From CAZUZS01 sp964624795 (lineage in GTDB: Bacteria; Calditrichota; Calditrichia; RBG-13-44-9), in the NCBI GenBank assembly GCA_964624795.1, contig CAZUZS010000004.1:1-64000 (forward strand): a DNA stretch of 64,000 nt, written 5' to 3'. A model generated the notes under the pieces. It worked only from the letters and a program-made list of their open reading frames with translations. It did not search any database and had not been told where the DNA came from. A program made the translations under genes and the position numbers. Of this stretch, positions 35,940 to 44,591 are shown in pieces. Position 1 is the stretch's first letter; every line of letters starts with the position of its first letter.

Positions 35940-35975
35940 AGGCAGGCCACATCAGGTCTGCCTTTTCTTTTTTTC
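35940..35975 (+). terminator. Rho-independent terminator of acnA
   Basis: A 9-base stem AGGCAGGCC/GGTCTGCCT (one G-T pair) followed by TTCTTTTTTT. It lies inside the 3' end of the convergent MauE-like gene: the T tract, read from the other strand, is its Lys-rich tail. Confidence 0.8.
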
Positions 35976-36401
35976 AAAATATTGGATTTTGGTTTGTAGC
36001 ATCAATCCCCATATTGCCGCAAAAGTAAGACCGGCATTTTCAATAAATTTCCAGGTATCGATGGGCGATGCATCAGAGGGATGAAAGCAGCCGCAGGAAA
36101 TACTCAAGCCTCTGAAATAGGCCTGAAGAATCATAGCATCAAAAACGAAGAATAACCCAACCGTAAGAATCAATGCTTCCTTCGCCCAGATGCCGCCGAT
36201 CAGCAAGATCCCGATAATTATTTCCAGCAGCGGCACGACCACGGCTATCCAGCGTGAGATTAATGGACCGACTATCTTGTAATTTTGAACCGCCTCCGCG
36301 AATGACCAGGGCGCCCAAACCTTTCCCCACGCAGCATAGACAAAGACACAGCCAAGTATTATGCGCAAAACCGGTAAAATAATAGCGCGGGTTGGCTTCA
36401 A
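35952..36401 (-). CDS. MauE/DoxX-family membrane protein
   Basis: 149 residues; TTG start overlapping the rhodanese stop codon (TTGA), with GGAGG 6 bases upstream. Four or so membrane helices (AIILPVLRIILGCVFVYAAW, then IAVVVPLLEIIIGILLIGGI, then ILTVGLFFVFDAMILQ) and the MauE-type SCGCF motif. MauE-like proteins are thought to pass electrons or thiol equivalents across the membrane. It sits with a rhodanese-like and a DUF1573 protein, suggesting a redox or thiol role, but this is inferred. The last residues KKKRQT are coded by the acnA terminator tract. Confidence 0.8.
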   Translation of the reverse strand: MKPTRAIILPVLRIILGCVFVYAAWGKVWAPWSFAEAVQNYKIVGPLISRWIAVVVPLLEIIIGILLIGGIWAKEALILTVGLFFVFDAMILQAYFRGLSISCGCFHPSDASPIDTWKFIENAGLTFAAIWGLMLQTKIQYFEKKKRQT

Positions 36402-36886
36402 CCGTCACCTCCCTGCGAAACCGGGTGATGTCCTTCCAACCAGGCGAAATACCCGCCGTACATGATGAGCACCGGGTGAAATCCACGATTCACAAGATCC
36501 CCGGCAACCATTATCAGAACTTCATAATTTCCGGATTCATCATAAAGAACACACATACCTCTGCGAACTGCTCCCGGGATATTGCCGCCCTCCCGGACGC
36601 GCTGCAACGGCGCATTTATGGCACCCGGAATATGATCGACCTGGTAATCCTGTACCGCTCGAATATCGATAAATACTGCCGTTTTTGTGGAAGCGAGGAC
36701 GGCCGCGGAGTCCGCTGAAATTATGCCGGTTCGGTTTGCAGCGTCTGCGGAACGAAAAAATGCCGGTGGCAGAAGCCAGCGCCATTTAATTCCATCTGAA
36801 TAAAACTGGTTAAAAGCAAGGCCCAAAATCAATGAACCAAGTCCAATGCTTCCAAGCCGTCGCAAGATCTGGTGGTTTACAATCAT
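36398..36886 (-). CDS. Membrane-anchored rhodanese-like protein without the active-site Cys
   Basis: 162 residues. An N-terminal hydrophobic anchor (LGSIGLGSLILGLAF) is followed by a rhodanese domain: VFIDIRAVQDYQVDHIPGAINAP and GFHPVLIMYGGYFAW. The active-site loop, normally a Cys then xxGxR, reads VLYDESGNYE, so Asp116 stands where the sulfur-carrying Cys should be. Classical sulfurtransfer is therefore unlikely. It overlaps the MauE-like gene downstream by four bases and lies ~120 bases downstream of the DUF1573 gene. Function unknown; perhaps a structural or binding rhodanese. Confidence 0.8.
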   Translation of the reverse strand: MIVNHQILRRLGSIGLGSLILGLAFNQFYSDGIKWRWLLPPAFFRSADAANRTGIISADSAAVLASTKTAVFIDIRAVQDYQVDHIPGAINAPLQRVREGGNIPGAVRRGMCVLYDESGNYEVLIMVAGDLVNRGFHPVLIMYGGYFAWLEGHHPVSQGGDG

Positions 36887-37003
36887 ACGTGAATTAGATT
36901 GGCGGTGCTATTTTCAGATTCAATTATATGCAATTTTAATTTCAAAGCATCAGGTAAATTACTGCAACAACATAAGCCCCTTCAAATGATTGCTCTCTGG
37001 AAA

Positions 37004-37684
37004 TCACGGCAAAACATTTACAAAGATCGGGATCCGTTTTATGGTTTCGAGCGGCTTGTTGAATTCGATAGCCAGGTAGCTGTCTTCCCGCCCTGTCTTC
37101 TCCGGTTGCAGCGTAATCGTCAGCATTTCGAAGGAATTAGGCGCAATTACCAACTGTTCGGGAGACACCTTCAGGTGAGAATTGCTGCTTTTTATATACT
37201 CACTCTTTACCGTCTTCTTAGAATGATTCAGAACTTTAATGACTCGTTTCACGGGAGTATCGCTGATATGAACGTTCTGGAAATCGATGAATCTCGGATC
37301 GGTATCCAATCGTGGCTGTACATTCACCTGCAGCAACACACGCACGCTTGCGGGCATAATATCTTTCAGGTAAACGGTAATGGTCTTGCGTGTTAACCCG
37401 GAATACCCCTTGGTGTTAAACTGGACATGAATCGCCCCTTCCTCGCCAGGTTGGTAAACCATTTTCTCCAGGTTTGCCACCGTGCACCCGCAACTGGTCT
37501 GGATTCTGTCTATCTCCAACGGTTTATCACCCGCATTTGTAAAACGGATAGTGGTTTCTGCGATTGTGTCGCTGGGAACTGTGCCAGCATCGATGACCGA
37601 AGGCGTAAGCATCTTAAACTCCTGCCCCCATAAACCAGAAAGCAAAAGGAATACAGCCGCGATAACATTCACTCCAAATCTCAT
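37004..37684 (-). CDS. Exported DUF1573-domain protein
   Basis: 226 residues with a signal peptide (VIAAVFLLLSGLWGQ) and GGGAGA, 6 bases before ATG. The DUF1573 fold, an Ig-like beta sandwich common in FCB bacteria, is marked by FTNAGDKPLEIDRIQTSCGCT (with the diagnostic SCGC) and QFNTKGYSG. A second similar beta sandwich occupies residues ~110-220. These proteins are exported, often as short ASPM-like/HYDIN-type domains; role unknown. It heads a run with a rhodanese-like and a MauE-like protein. Confidence 0.85.
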   Translation of the reverse strand: MRFGVNVIAAVFLLLSGLWGQEFKMLTPSVIDAGTVPSDTIAETTIRFTNAGDKPLEIDRIQTSCGCTVANLEKMVYQPGEEGAIHVQFNTKGYSGLTRKTITVYLKDIMPASVRVLLQVNVQPRLDTDPRFIDFQNVHISDTPVKRVIKVLNHSKKTVKSEYIKSSNSHLKVSPEQLVIAPNSFEMLTITLQPEKTGREDSYLAIEFNKPLETIKRIPIFVNVLP

Positions 37685-37748
37685 TTTTTATCTCCCATTT
37701 TGAGGTCAAAATACAACCATCTTGAACCAAATCTAAAAAAATATAGCG

Positions 37749-38771
37749 CTAATCGCTATTATTAATTGAAAGATCATACTGCCTCACCGCTCCCAAAACA
37801 TCTTGAAAATCGGCAGGAGGCGGCGCCGTAAATTCCATTTTTTGACCTGATTTCGGATGTACAATTCCGAGACGGAATGCGTGGAGCGCCTGGCGGGAAA
37901 TCATGCCCAGCAATTTTCTGGCAAATTGCTGGTCCTCCGCCTTTTGCAACTGGCCAACCTGTTTCTGCCTTCCGTGATACTCCGGATCGCCAAATACCGG
38001 GTGATGAATGTGATTGAAATGGATGCGGATCTGGTGAGTGCGGCCTGTTGCCAATCTAATTCGCAGCAAGTTCAGGAATCCAAAGGCCTGTTCAATTTGG
38101 TAATAAGTAATAGCAAGTTTGCCGGAATCGGATACGGCAAATAAAGTACGATCTCGTTTGCTCCTGTTCACCCGAGTTTCGATAGTGCCTTCCTCTGCAT
38201 TCATTCGATGCCAGACCAGCGCCTGGTACTCCCTAAAAGCAGTTTTCCCGGAAAATTGTCTGGAAAGTCCCAGATATGCCGAATCTGTTTTTGCCACAAC
38301 CAATAACCCGGAGGTGTTCTTATCCAGTCGATGAACAATTCCCGGTCGCACTCCCCCACTTAATCCGGGCAGATTTCCGCAATGAAAGAGAAGAGCATTC
38401 ACCAATGTCCCGCCCTTCACCCCCGCTCCCGGATGCACAACCATGCCCGGCGCCTTATTAATCACCACTATTTCCTCGTCTTCAAAAACAATATCGAGGG
38501 GAATATCCTGCGGCTCGAGCCGGCTCTCCGGCGCGACTGGAATTTCTACAGTGACATTGTCGCCCGTTAGAATTTTGTAGGATGGTTTTATTGCTCTGTT
38601 TCCGACCCGGACAAAATTGTGACGGACAAGATTTTGAAGAAAGGATCTTGAGTATTGAGGGAGCTTGCGATGCAGGAAGATGTCAATTCGCAGTTCATCT
38701 GCGGCAGAATCGACGATTATCTTAATCCTGTTCCGGGATTGCATTTTGTTCGGTTTGTTTGGGCTTATCAT
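37749..38771 (-). CDS. rluD: 23S rRNA pseudouridine synthase RluD family
   Basis: 340 residues. An S4 RNA-binding domain (residues ~20-80) precedes the RluA-family catalytic domain with HRLDKNTSG (catalytic Asp), GRTHQIRIH and NKAPGMVVHPG. RluD makes pseudouridines in helix 69 of 23S rRNA. The first codon used overlaps lspA by 50 bases; an ATG at 38744 would start MQSRNRIK and overlaps less. Last gene of a long minus-strand block. Confidence 0.93.
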   Translation of the reverse strand: MISPNKPNKMQSRNRIKIIVDSAADELRIDIFLHRKLPQYSRSFLQNLVRHNFVRVGNRAIKPSYKILTGDNVTVEIPVAPESRLEPQDIPLDIVFEDEEIVVINKAPGMVVHPGAGVKGGTLVNALLFHCGNLPGLSGGVRPGIVHRLDKNTSGLLVVAKTDSAYLGLSRQFSGKTAFREYQALVWHRMNAEEGTIETRVNRSKRDRTLFAVSDSGKLAITYYQIEQAFGFLNLLRIRLATGRTHQIRIHFNHIHHPVFGDPEYHGRQKQVGQLQKAEDQQFARKLLGMISRQALHAFRLGIVHPKSGQKMEFTAPPPADFQDVLGAVRQYDLSINNSD

Positions 38772-39291
38772 CCACCAGGGCGGTAATGATAATAATGATC
38801 ATCCCCAGGCTGACAGCCATATCCGCCACATTAAAAACCGGCCAGCGGTTCATCGAATATCCGTTGAATGAAAAAAACAGGAATTTAAACGACGGAAGAT
38901 TGACGTTAAAGAAATTAAAATCCATGAAATCGACAACTCTGCCGTAAATAAACCGGTCCAGCAGATTGCCAAACGCACCACCCAGTATCAGGGCAAATGC
39001 GCCCTGCAAAACCGGCCGATCGCGCAGGGTAAGCACATAGTAAATAATTACGACAACAGCAAGAATGGAAAGAATTGCAAAAAATATTTTATTTTCAATC
39101 CGGATGCCGAAAGCAATCCCCGGATTTTCCACATAGGTTAGTCTGAAAAAATTGCCGATAATGGAAACCGAATGAACCGGTTCAAGATAAATCCGGGCAA
39201 GATATTTGGTCAGTTGATCGAGGATCAGGACTGCAATGGTAATTCCAATAACAATTTTATAATGTGAAACCCTTTTAATCAGATTGTTCAA
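38722..39291 (-). CDS. lspA: Signal peptidase II (prolipoprotein)
   Basis: 189 residues, TTG start only 3 bases after the upstream stop. Four membrane helices and both aspartic protease motifs: VENPGIAFG, GGAFGNLLDRFIYGRVVDF (Asp) and FNVADMAVSLG (Asp). Cleaves lipoprotein signal peptides after lipidation, fitting the several lipoproteins in this window. The C-terminal ~15 residues extend beyond the typical protein. Tightly packed between the DksA-like gene and rluD. Confidence 0.96.
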   Translation of the reverse strand: MNNLIKRVSHYKIVIGITIAVLILDQLTKYLARIYLEPVHSVSIIGNFFRLTYVENPGIAFGIRIENKIFFAILSILAVVVIIYYVLTLRDRPVLQGAFALILGGAFGNLLDRFIYGRVVDFMDFNFFNVNLPSFKFLFFSFNGYSMNRWPVFNVADMAVSLGMIIIIITALVDDKPKQTEQNAIPEQD

Positions 39292-39294
39292 TCG

Positions 39295-39663
39295 CTACTT
39301 TCTCCGGGACTCTGCTTGTTTACAGGGCACACAGATGCGCGTGGTAGGCACGGCTTTCAATCGCTCGATATCAATCTCCTTACCACATACCCGGCAGATG
39401 CCATACTCGTTTAGATCAATTGCTGTGAGGCTTCGTTCAATTTGCTGCAAATACTTTTCCTCGCGGGACAAGAACAAGAACGCTTTTTCCCGCTCCATCG
39501 CATCTGTCCCCTGGTCTGCCATGTGGAATGAGTACCCGGAATTATTGCCGGTGTTTGCCGGGGTTTCCATTGCGACTTCCCGCAAATGCTCGATTCTTTC
39601 CAAAACTTCTTTTCGTTTTTCAATCAGTAGTTTTCGAAAGAAATCTAACTGTTTTTCATCCAT
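39295..39663 (-). CDS. DksA/TraR-family zinc-finger regulator
   Basis: 122 residues, with GGAG 7 bases before ATG. A helical coiled-coil N-terminus (DFFRKLLIEKRKEVLERIEHL) is followed by a C4 zinc finger CRVCG...CVPCK, the TraR/DksA layout. DksA binds RNA polymerase through its secondary channel and works with ppGpp. The tip acidic residues typical of E. coli DksA are not obvious, so I call the family only. The gene sits between ileS and lspA, a common arrangement for such proteins in FCB and Firmicutes genomes. Confidence 0.9.
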   Translation of the reverse strand: MDEKQLDFFRKLLIEKRKEVLERIEHLREVAMETPANTGNNSGYSFHMADQGTDAMEREKAFLFLSREEKYLQQIERSLTAIDLNEYGICRVCGKEIDIERLKAVPTTRICVPCKQAESRRK

Positions 39664-39687
39664 AATGAACTCCTGCGTATTCTCAAT

Positions 39688-42600
39688 TTAAATATTATTC
39701 ACCTTTTCCAGAGAAACAAACAATTTCTCGCTAATTATTGAAATTTCCGTTGCAGCTTCGCGTTCGTTAATAGCCGGCGCAATTTCCACTGCCAGCGTTT
39801 CGGATTTTATATATTCGGTTAATTTCCTTATTGCATTATCTATTTTTGGCGGGGCAGTGTAGGAAATTTTAATTCTATCCGTTACTTCAAAACCGGTGTC
39901 CTTTCGGAGATTTTGCACACGGTTTACAAACTCGCGTGCGATGCCTTCCTCTTCAAGCTCGGGCGTTATCCGGGTATCCAGCGCCACGACCAGCCGGGAA
40001 TCCCTGCCTACAGCCATTTCCTCGCTCTTCTTCTCCTCATAGATTTCAACATCTTCATTATAAATACGAATTTGGGTTCCCTCGATATCAAGCGTCAGCT
40101 CACCGGTATCCTGCAGGTGAAGAATTGAATCTTCATTCAGGTTTTCAATAACCTCGGCAACCTTTTTCATGAGCTTCCCGGCACGCGGCCCCAGTTTCTT
40201 GTAAAGCGGGCGGGCCTTCCTCGTTACGATGTCACCGATGCGCTCAGTCACTTCCACTTTCTTCAAATTAATTTCATCCTTGATGATCGATTCCATACGT
40301 AATACCGCTTCGCGAATCGATTCTCCCGGAGATGCCACAATTACTTTGGACAACGGCTGCCGCACTTTGATCTTGACCTCATTGCGCATCGCCCTACCCA
40401 GGCTAACAACTTCCTGGGCAACCTGCATCCGTTGTTCAAGCTCCGGGTCGCGGGAACCCTGCATCTCGGAAATCAGCAAGGGAAAATCGCACAGGTGGAC
40501 GGAATCCGGCAGTTCCGCGGTTCTCAGGTTCAGGTAAAGTTCATCCGCAACAAAAGGAGCAAAAGGAGCGATCAGTTTGCTGAGTGTCAGCAGCACCTCG
40601 TAGAGCGTCTGGTAAGCCGCCATCTTGTCCGTGCTCAGTTCACCCTTCCAGAAGCGCCGGCGGTTGCGTCGCACATACCAGTTCGAAACATCGTCGATAA
40701 CAAAATCGGAGATCAGGCGTGCGGCGCGCGTCAAATCAAAGTTTTCTAACCGTTCGGTAACCTGCTCTATTTTGGAATAAAGCAGCGACAGAATCCATCG
40801 GTCAATTTCCGGCCGCTCCGCAAATGGGACAGTTTCCGACGAAGGCTCGAAGCCATCGATATTGGCATAAAGTGCGAAAAATCCGTAGGTATTGAACAAT
40901 GTGTCAAAGAATTTACGATACACTTCCACGATGCCTTCCGTGTCGAATCGTTTGGAAGCCCAGGGCGCACTGGTGGTGATAAAATACCACCGCAGCGGAT
41001 CGACTCCGAACCGGGAGATGATCTCTTCCGGGACCACGGCATTTCCGCGGGACTTGCTCATCTTCTGGCCTTCTTTGTCCAGAACCAGTTCGTTGACGAT
41101 GATATTAAGGTATGCCGGCTTGTCGAATAACATGGTAGAGATTGCCAGCAGCGAGTAGAACCAGCCGCGAGTCTGGTCCACACCTTCACAGATAAAATCG
41201 GCAGGGAAATTCTGCTCAAAAACCTGCTCATTTTCAAACGGGTAGTGCCACTGCGCGTATGGCATACTGCCGGAGTCGAACCAAACATCGATCACCTCGG
41301 GAGTGCGGTTCATTTCACCGCCGCAATCCGGGCAGGCAATCGTAATCTTGTCTACATGAGGTTTATGCAGATCCACCTCGGCGGGCACGTTCTGTCCTTT
41401 TTCCCTCAACTCCTCAATGCTTCCAATGGAAACCTGGCGTTCACAATCTTCACACACCCAGATGTTCAGCGGCGTGCCCCAGTAGCGATCGCGGGAAAGC
41501 GCCCAGTCCACATTATTATTCAACCACTCCCCGAAGCGGCCCTCCCCCATCTCCGGCGGATACCATTTGATCTGCCGATTGTTCTTCAGCAGATTTTCCT
41601 TGAAACTGGTGGTCCGAATATACCAGGAATCTCGTGCATAATAGAGCAGCGGAGAATCGCATCTCCAACAGTGCGGATAACTGTGCTCCACAATTTCCGT
41701 TCTGAATAATAAATTTCGTTTCTTAAGATTTTCAATTATCTCCGGGTCGGCATCTTTTACAAATTTTCCGCTATAATCGGCAACCACTTCTTCAAATTCG
41801 CCGCTTTTGTTCACCGGTCTCACCATCGGAAGATTGTATTTCTTGCCAACGTTGTAGTCGTCTTCTCCAAATGCCGGGGCGGTATGCACAATTCCCGTTC
41901 CATCCTCAGTTGTAACAAAATCGCCCAGGACAACATAAAAGGCATCTTCTTCGACCGGAACAAAGTCAAACAACCGTTCATACCGTTTGCCCTCAAGCGC
42001 GACACCTGGAATCCTCTCCAGAATTTCATACTCATCGCCAAGCACTGTATTGGCCCGCGGTTCAGCGATGATGAGTTTTTCGCCTTTATAATGGACCTTC
42101 AGGTATTCCACTTGGGGATGAACGGCCAGCGCCACATTGGAAATCAATGTCCAGGGAGTTGTGGTCCAAACCAGGAAAAATGTTTCGGGATCGTCTTCCG
42201 AACGAAATTTGATATAAATCGAAGGATCTTTTACTTCCCGGTAACCCTGCGATACCTCGTGACTGGAAAGTGGTGTTTCGCAGCGCGGGCAGTATGGCAG
42301 AATCTTGAAACCGCGATAAATCAAGTCACGGTCGTGAAGATTTTTGAGTATCCACCAGACCGTTTCAATGTAATTGTTGTGGAATGTGATGTACGGATGC
42401 TCCAGATCCAGCCAAAAACCGATTCGCCGGGTTAAATCGTCCCATTCTTTCTTATAGTTAAAAACGCTCTCTTTGCACTTCTGGTTAAATTTGTCAACGC
42501 CGTATTCTTCAATCTGCTCTTTTCCCTCAATATTGAGCATCTTTTCGACTTCGATTTCTACCGGCAGACCATGAGTATCCCAACCGGCCTTGCGGCTTAC

Positions 42601-42834
42601 GAAGAATCCCTTCATGGTTTTGTAGCGACACAGGACATCTTTTACGGTGCGGCTCATTACATGATGAATACCCGGTCGGCCGTTAGCGGTGGGCGGACCT
42701 TCATAAAAAACAAAATGAGGCGATTCCGACCGGTTCTCCAGGCTCTTCCTGAAGATATCGTGCTGATCCCAATAATTCAGGACCGCCTCTTCAATCTCTG
42801 TTAAATTTACTTTTCCTGTCCGTTCTTTAAACAT
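39688..42834 (-). CDS. ileS: Isoleucyl-tRNA synthetase, eukaryote-like type
   Basis: 1,048 residues; ATG at 42834 with GAGG 5 bases upstream. Class I synthetase: the HIGH variant in GRPGIHHVMSRTVKD, KMSKS in GQKMSKSRGN, an editing domain (VWTTTPWTLISN, then GTGIVHTAPAFGEDDYNVG) and a C-terminal anticodon domain. The HIGH sequence and length match the eukaryote-like IleRS, often mupirocin-resistant. No zinc-finger tail is visible. Part of the block from yggS to rluD. Confidence 0.98.
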   Translation of the reverse strand: MFKERTGKVNLTEIEEAVLNYWDQHDIFRKSLENRSESPHFVFYEGPPTANGRPGIHHVMSRTVKDVLCRYKTMKGFFVSRKAGWDTHGLPVEIEVEKMLNIEGKEQIEEYGVDKFNQKCKESVFNYKKEWDDLTRRIGFWLDLEHPYITFHNNYIETVWWILKNLHDRDLIYRGFKILPYCPRCETPLSSHEVSQGYREVKDPSIYIKFRSEDDPETFFLVWTTTPWTLISNVALAVHPQVEYLKVHYKGEKLIIAEPRANTVLGDEYEILERIPGVALEGKRYERLFDFVPVEEDAFYVVLGDFVTTEDGTGIVHTAPAFGEDDYNVGKKYNLPMVRPVNKSGEFEEVVADYSGKFVKDADPEIIENLKKRNLLFRTEIVEHSYPHCWRCDSPLLYYARDSWYIRTTSFKENLLKNNRQIKWYPPEMGEGRFGEWLNNNVDWALSRDRYWGTPLNIWVCEDCERQVSIGSIEELREKGQNVPAEVDLHKPHVDKITIACPDCGGEMNRTPEVIDVWFDSGSMPYAQWHYPFENEQVFEQNFPADFICEGVDQTRGWFYSLLAISTMLFDKPAYLNIIVNELVLDKEGQKMSKSRGNAVVPEEIISRFGVDPLRWYFITTSAPWASKRFDTEGIVEVYRKFFDTLFNTYGFFALYANIDGFEPSSETVPFAERPEIDRWILSLLYSKIEQVTERLENFDLTRAARLISDFVIDDVSNWYVRRNRRRFWKGELSTDKMAAYQTLYEVLLTLSKLIAPFAPFVADELYLNLRTAELPDSVHLCDFPLLISEMQGSRDPELEQRMQVAQEVVSLGRAMRNEVKIKVRQPLSKVIVASPGESIREAVLRMESIIKDEINLKKVEVTERIGDIVTRKARPLYKKLGPRAGKLMKKVAEVIENLNEDSILHLQDTGELTLDIEGTQIRIYNEDVEIYEEKKSEEMAVGRDSRLVVALDTRITPELEEEGIAREFVNRVQNLRKDTGFEVTDRIKISYTAPPKIDNAIRKLTEYIKSETLAVEIAPAINEREAATEISIISEKLFVSLEKVNNI

Positions 42835-42855
42835 CACATCCTCATTCGCTTCGCA

Positions 42856-43083
42856 CTACTTACGTAAAAAGTAGGAAATCAAAAATAGCACCAAATTTAA
42901 TACAATAAGTGTCGCTAAAGGAAAATAAAAAGTAAAATTCTTTTTCCTGACCAAAATATCTCCCGGCAGTCGCCCCAGAAACGGTATCTTGTCGGCAAAT
43001 AATAAAACCAATCCAAGAAGCGCCACGAAAATTCCGGAAATAATCAGGATTTTTCCAACTGGCTGCAATGGAAACTGTTCCAT
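42856..43083 (-). CDS. Small membrane protein, DUF2905-like
   Basis: 75 residues: two membrane helices (IISGIFVALLGLVLLFA and FYFPLATLIVLNLVLFLISYF) separated by DKIPFLGRLPGDILV, the short conserved middle of DUF2905 proteins. Lies 4 bases after the purine nucleoside phosphorylase stop and 21 bases before ileS. Function unknown. Confidence 0.85.
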   Translation of the reverse strand: MEQFPLQPVGKILIISGIFVALLGLVLLFADKIPFLGRLPGDILVRKKNFTFYFPLATLIVLNLVLFLISYFLRK

Positions 43084-43087
43084 GCCG

Positions 43088-43909
43088 CTAAAGTCTCTCG
43101 ATCACCTTTTTCATCAAAAGCGTTAAGCGAGGCTGTGCCTCGTTTGCCGTTCGAATAATGTCGGGGACGCTGGCCGGCATCAACGCATCAGGAAAGCATT
43201 CGTCAGTGACCACCGAGATCCCGAAAACCTCAATATCGGAATGGCGCGCCACAATAACTTCCGGAACTGTGGACATTCCCACGACATCGGCGCCAATTCC
43301 ACGCAAGAATCGATATTCCGCACGGGTTTCCAGGTTTGGCCCGGACACCGCTACATACACGCCCTTTTGCACTTTTATTTTTTCTTCCAGAGCAATTTCT
43401 TCCGCCAGGCGAATCAGCCGTTTGCTGTAAGGCTCCGACATATCCGGGAAGCGCGGTCCCAGTTCATCGTCATTGGGGCCGATCAGCGGATTGTCTCCCA
43501 GCAGGTTGATGTGATCTTCCATAATCATGATGTCGCCTTTTCTGTAGAGCGGATTCATTCCACCCGCCGCGTTTGAGATAACCAATGTTTTAATTCCCAA
43601 AAACTTCATCACACGGATAGGAAGGGTGATCTGCTGCATGGAGTAGCCCTCATAGTAATGAAAGCGCCCCTGCATTGCAACCACCGGACGGCCAGCGAGC
43701 TTCCCCAATAATAGCTTGCCGGCGTGCGTTTCCACGGTCGATAAAGGAAAATGAGGAATATCTTTATATGAAAGCTCGGTCGCGGTTTGAATCTCCCCGG
43801 CAAGCTCGCCAAGCCCGGTTCCCAGAACAATCCCGACCTGAGGTATTAAATCGGTTTTTTGCCTGATGTACTCTACCGCTTCATCAATTTTCTTCCTTAA
43901 ACCGTTCAT
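43088..43909 (-). CDS. Purine nucleoside phosphorylase (trimeric PNP-I type)
   Basis: 273 residues. Phosphorolysis of purine nucleosides to base and (deoxy)ribose-1-phosphate. Evidence: IVLGTGLGELA (phosphate loop), VETHAGKL, GRFHYYEGYS, VISNAAGGMNP, SGPNLETRAEYRFL and MSTVPEVIVARH (purine-binding Glu). The base-specificity residue, Asn in VTN of human PNP, is Asp here (SVVTDEC), as seen in some bacterial relatives. Its start codon overlaps the upstream lipoprotein stop (ATGA). Confidence 0.9.
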   Translation of the reverse strand: MNGLRKKIDEAVEYIRQKTDLIPQVGIVLGTGLGELAGEIQTATELSYKDIPHFPLSTVETHAGKLLLGKLAGRPVVAMQGRFHYYEGYSMQQITLPIRVMKFLGIKTLVISNAAGGMNPLYRKGDIMIMEDHINLLGDNPLIGPNDDELGPRFPDMSEPYSKRLIRLAEEIALEEKIKVQKGVYVAVSGPNLETRAEYRFLRGIGADVVGMSTVPEVIVARHSDIEVFGISVVTDECFPDALMPASVPDIIRTANEAQPRLTLLMKKVIERL

Positions 43910-44577
43910 TCCTCGCCTTTCGATTTCTGGTCGTCGCCCTTTTTCTGTTTATCCTTTAGCTTCTCCTGAAGCTGTTTCTTTTCTTCTTCGACTTTTTTTA
44001 ATCGTTCCTTCTCCGCCTCAACTTCCTGTTTCATATCCCTCTCGGCGGAACGCAGATAACGGATTTTATCCACCGCCGCCAACTTATCCTTGTCCTGGCC
44101 GCGTGTGGCGTAATAGATACTTCCTACCACTGCACCGGCGCCGGCAACAAAATATGGTGGAACACCGCCAACGTCCGCATACCAGAACGGCAGCCCCACC
44201 ACCAATCCGGCAGCCCCACCAACTACCGCGCCACCAAGCGCATATCCCCAGGTTATTCGATTTGATTTGTACTTCTCGATTTCCGCCGAACTAATCGGGT
44301 AAGCCAGATCATCGAGATATTTACCGGTTTTTTCAAATCGCAGCACCTGGTTCCGTGGAATTTCGTGCACTTCATGGTCCGCTTCCGAAACATACTTTAT
44401 TTGGTTATTTTCGTTGCCAATAATCATGACATTATCGGTGGTCCCATTCGAAAGATATATTTTTACTGCCTGCCCATTCTGCATTTTTGAGATGGCGCTG
44501 TATTTGTTTGTGCTGCATCCCAAAAACAGAAAAATCATAAAGGCAAATAAGAAAAAGGTGGTTTCCTTAATTTTCAT
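43906..44577 (-). CDS. Lipoprotein with glycine-zipper region and coiled-coil tail
   Basis: 223 residues; ATG at 44577 gives a clean lipoprotein signal ending FLGCSTN (Cys ~20). Residues ~40-90 look like a small SH3/OB-like fold (GQAVKIYLSNGTTDNVMIIG). A glycine-zipper patch (GYALGGAVVGGAAGLVVGL and GAGAVVG) could insert in a membrane. A Lys/Glu-rich coiled coil ends the protein. Family not recognised. Tight overlap with the neighbouring phosphorylase and DivIVA genes; a shared operon is likely. Confidence 0.75.
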   Translation of the reverse strand: MKIKETTFFLFAFMIFLFLGCSTNKYSAISKMQNGQAVKIYLSNGTTDNVMIIGNENNQIKYVSEADHEVHEIPRNQVLRFEKTGKYLDDLAYPISSAEIEKYKSNRITWGYALGGAVVGGAAGLVVGLPFWYADVGGVPPYFVAGAGAVVGSIYYATRGQDKDKLAAVDKIRYLRSAERDMKQEVEAEKERLKKVEEEKKQLQEKLKDKQKKGDDQKSKGEE

Positions 44578-44591
44578 CTTTTCCCGATCCC

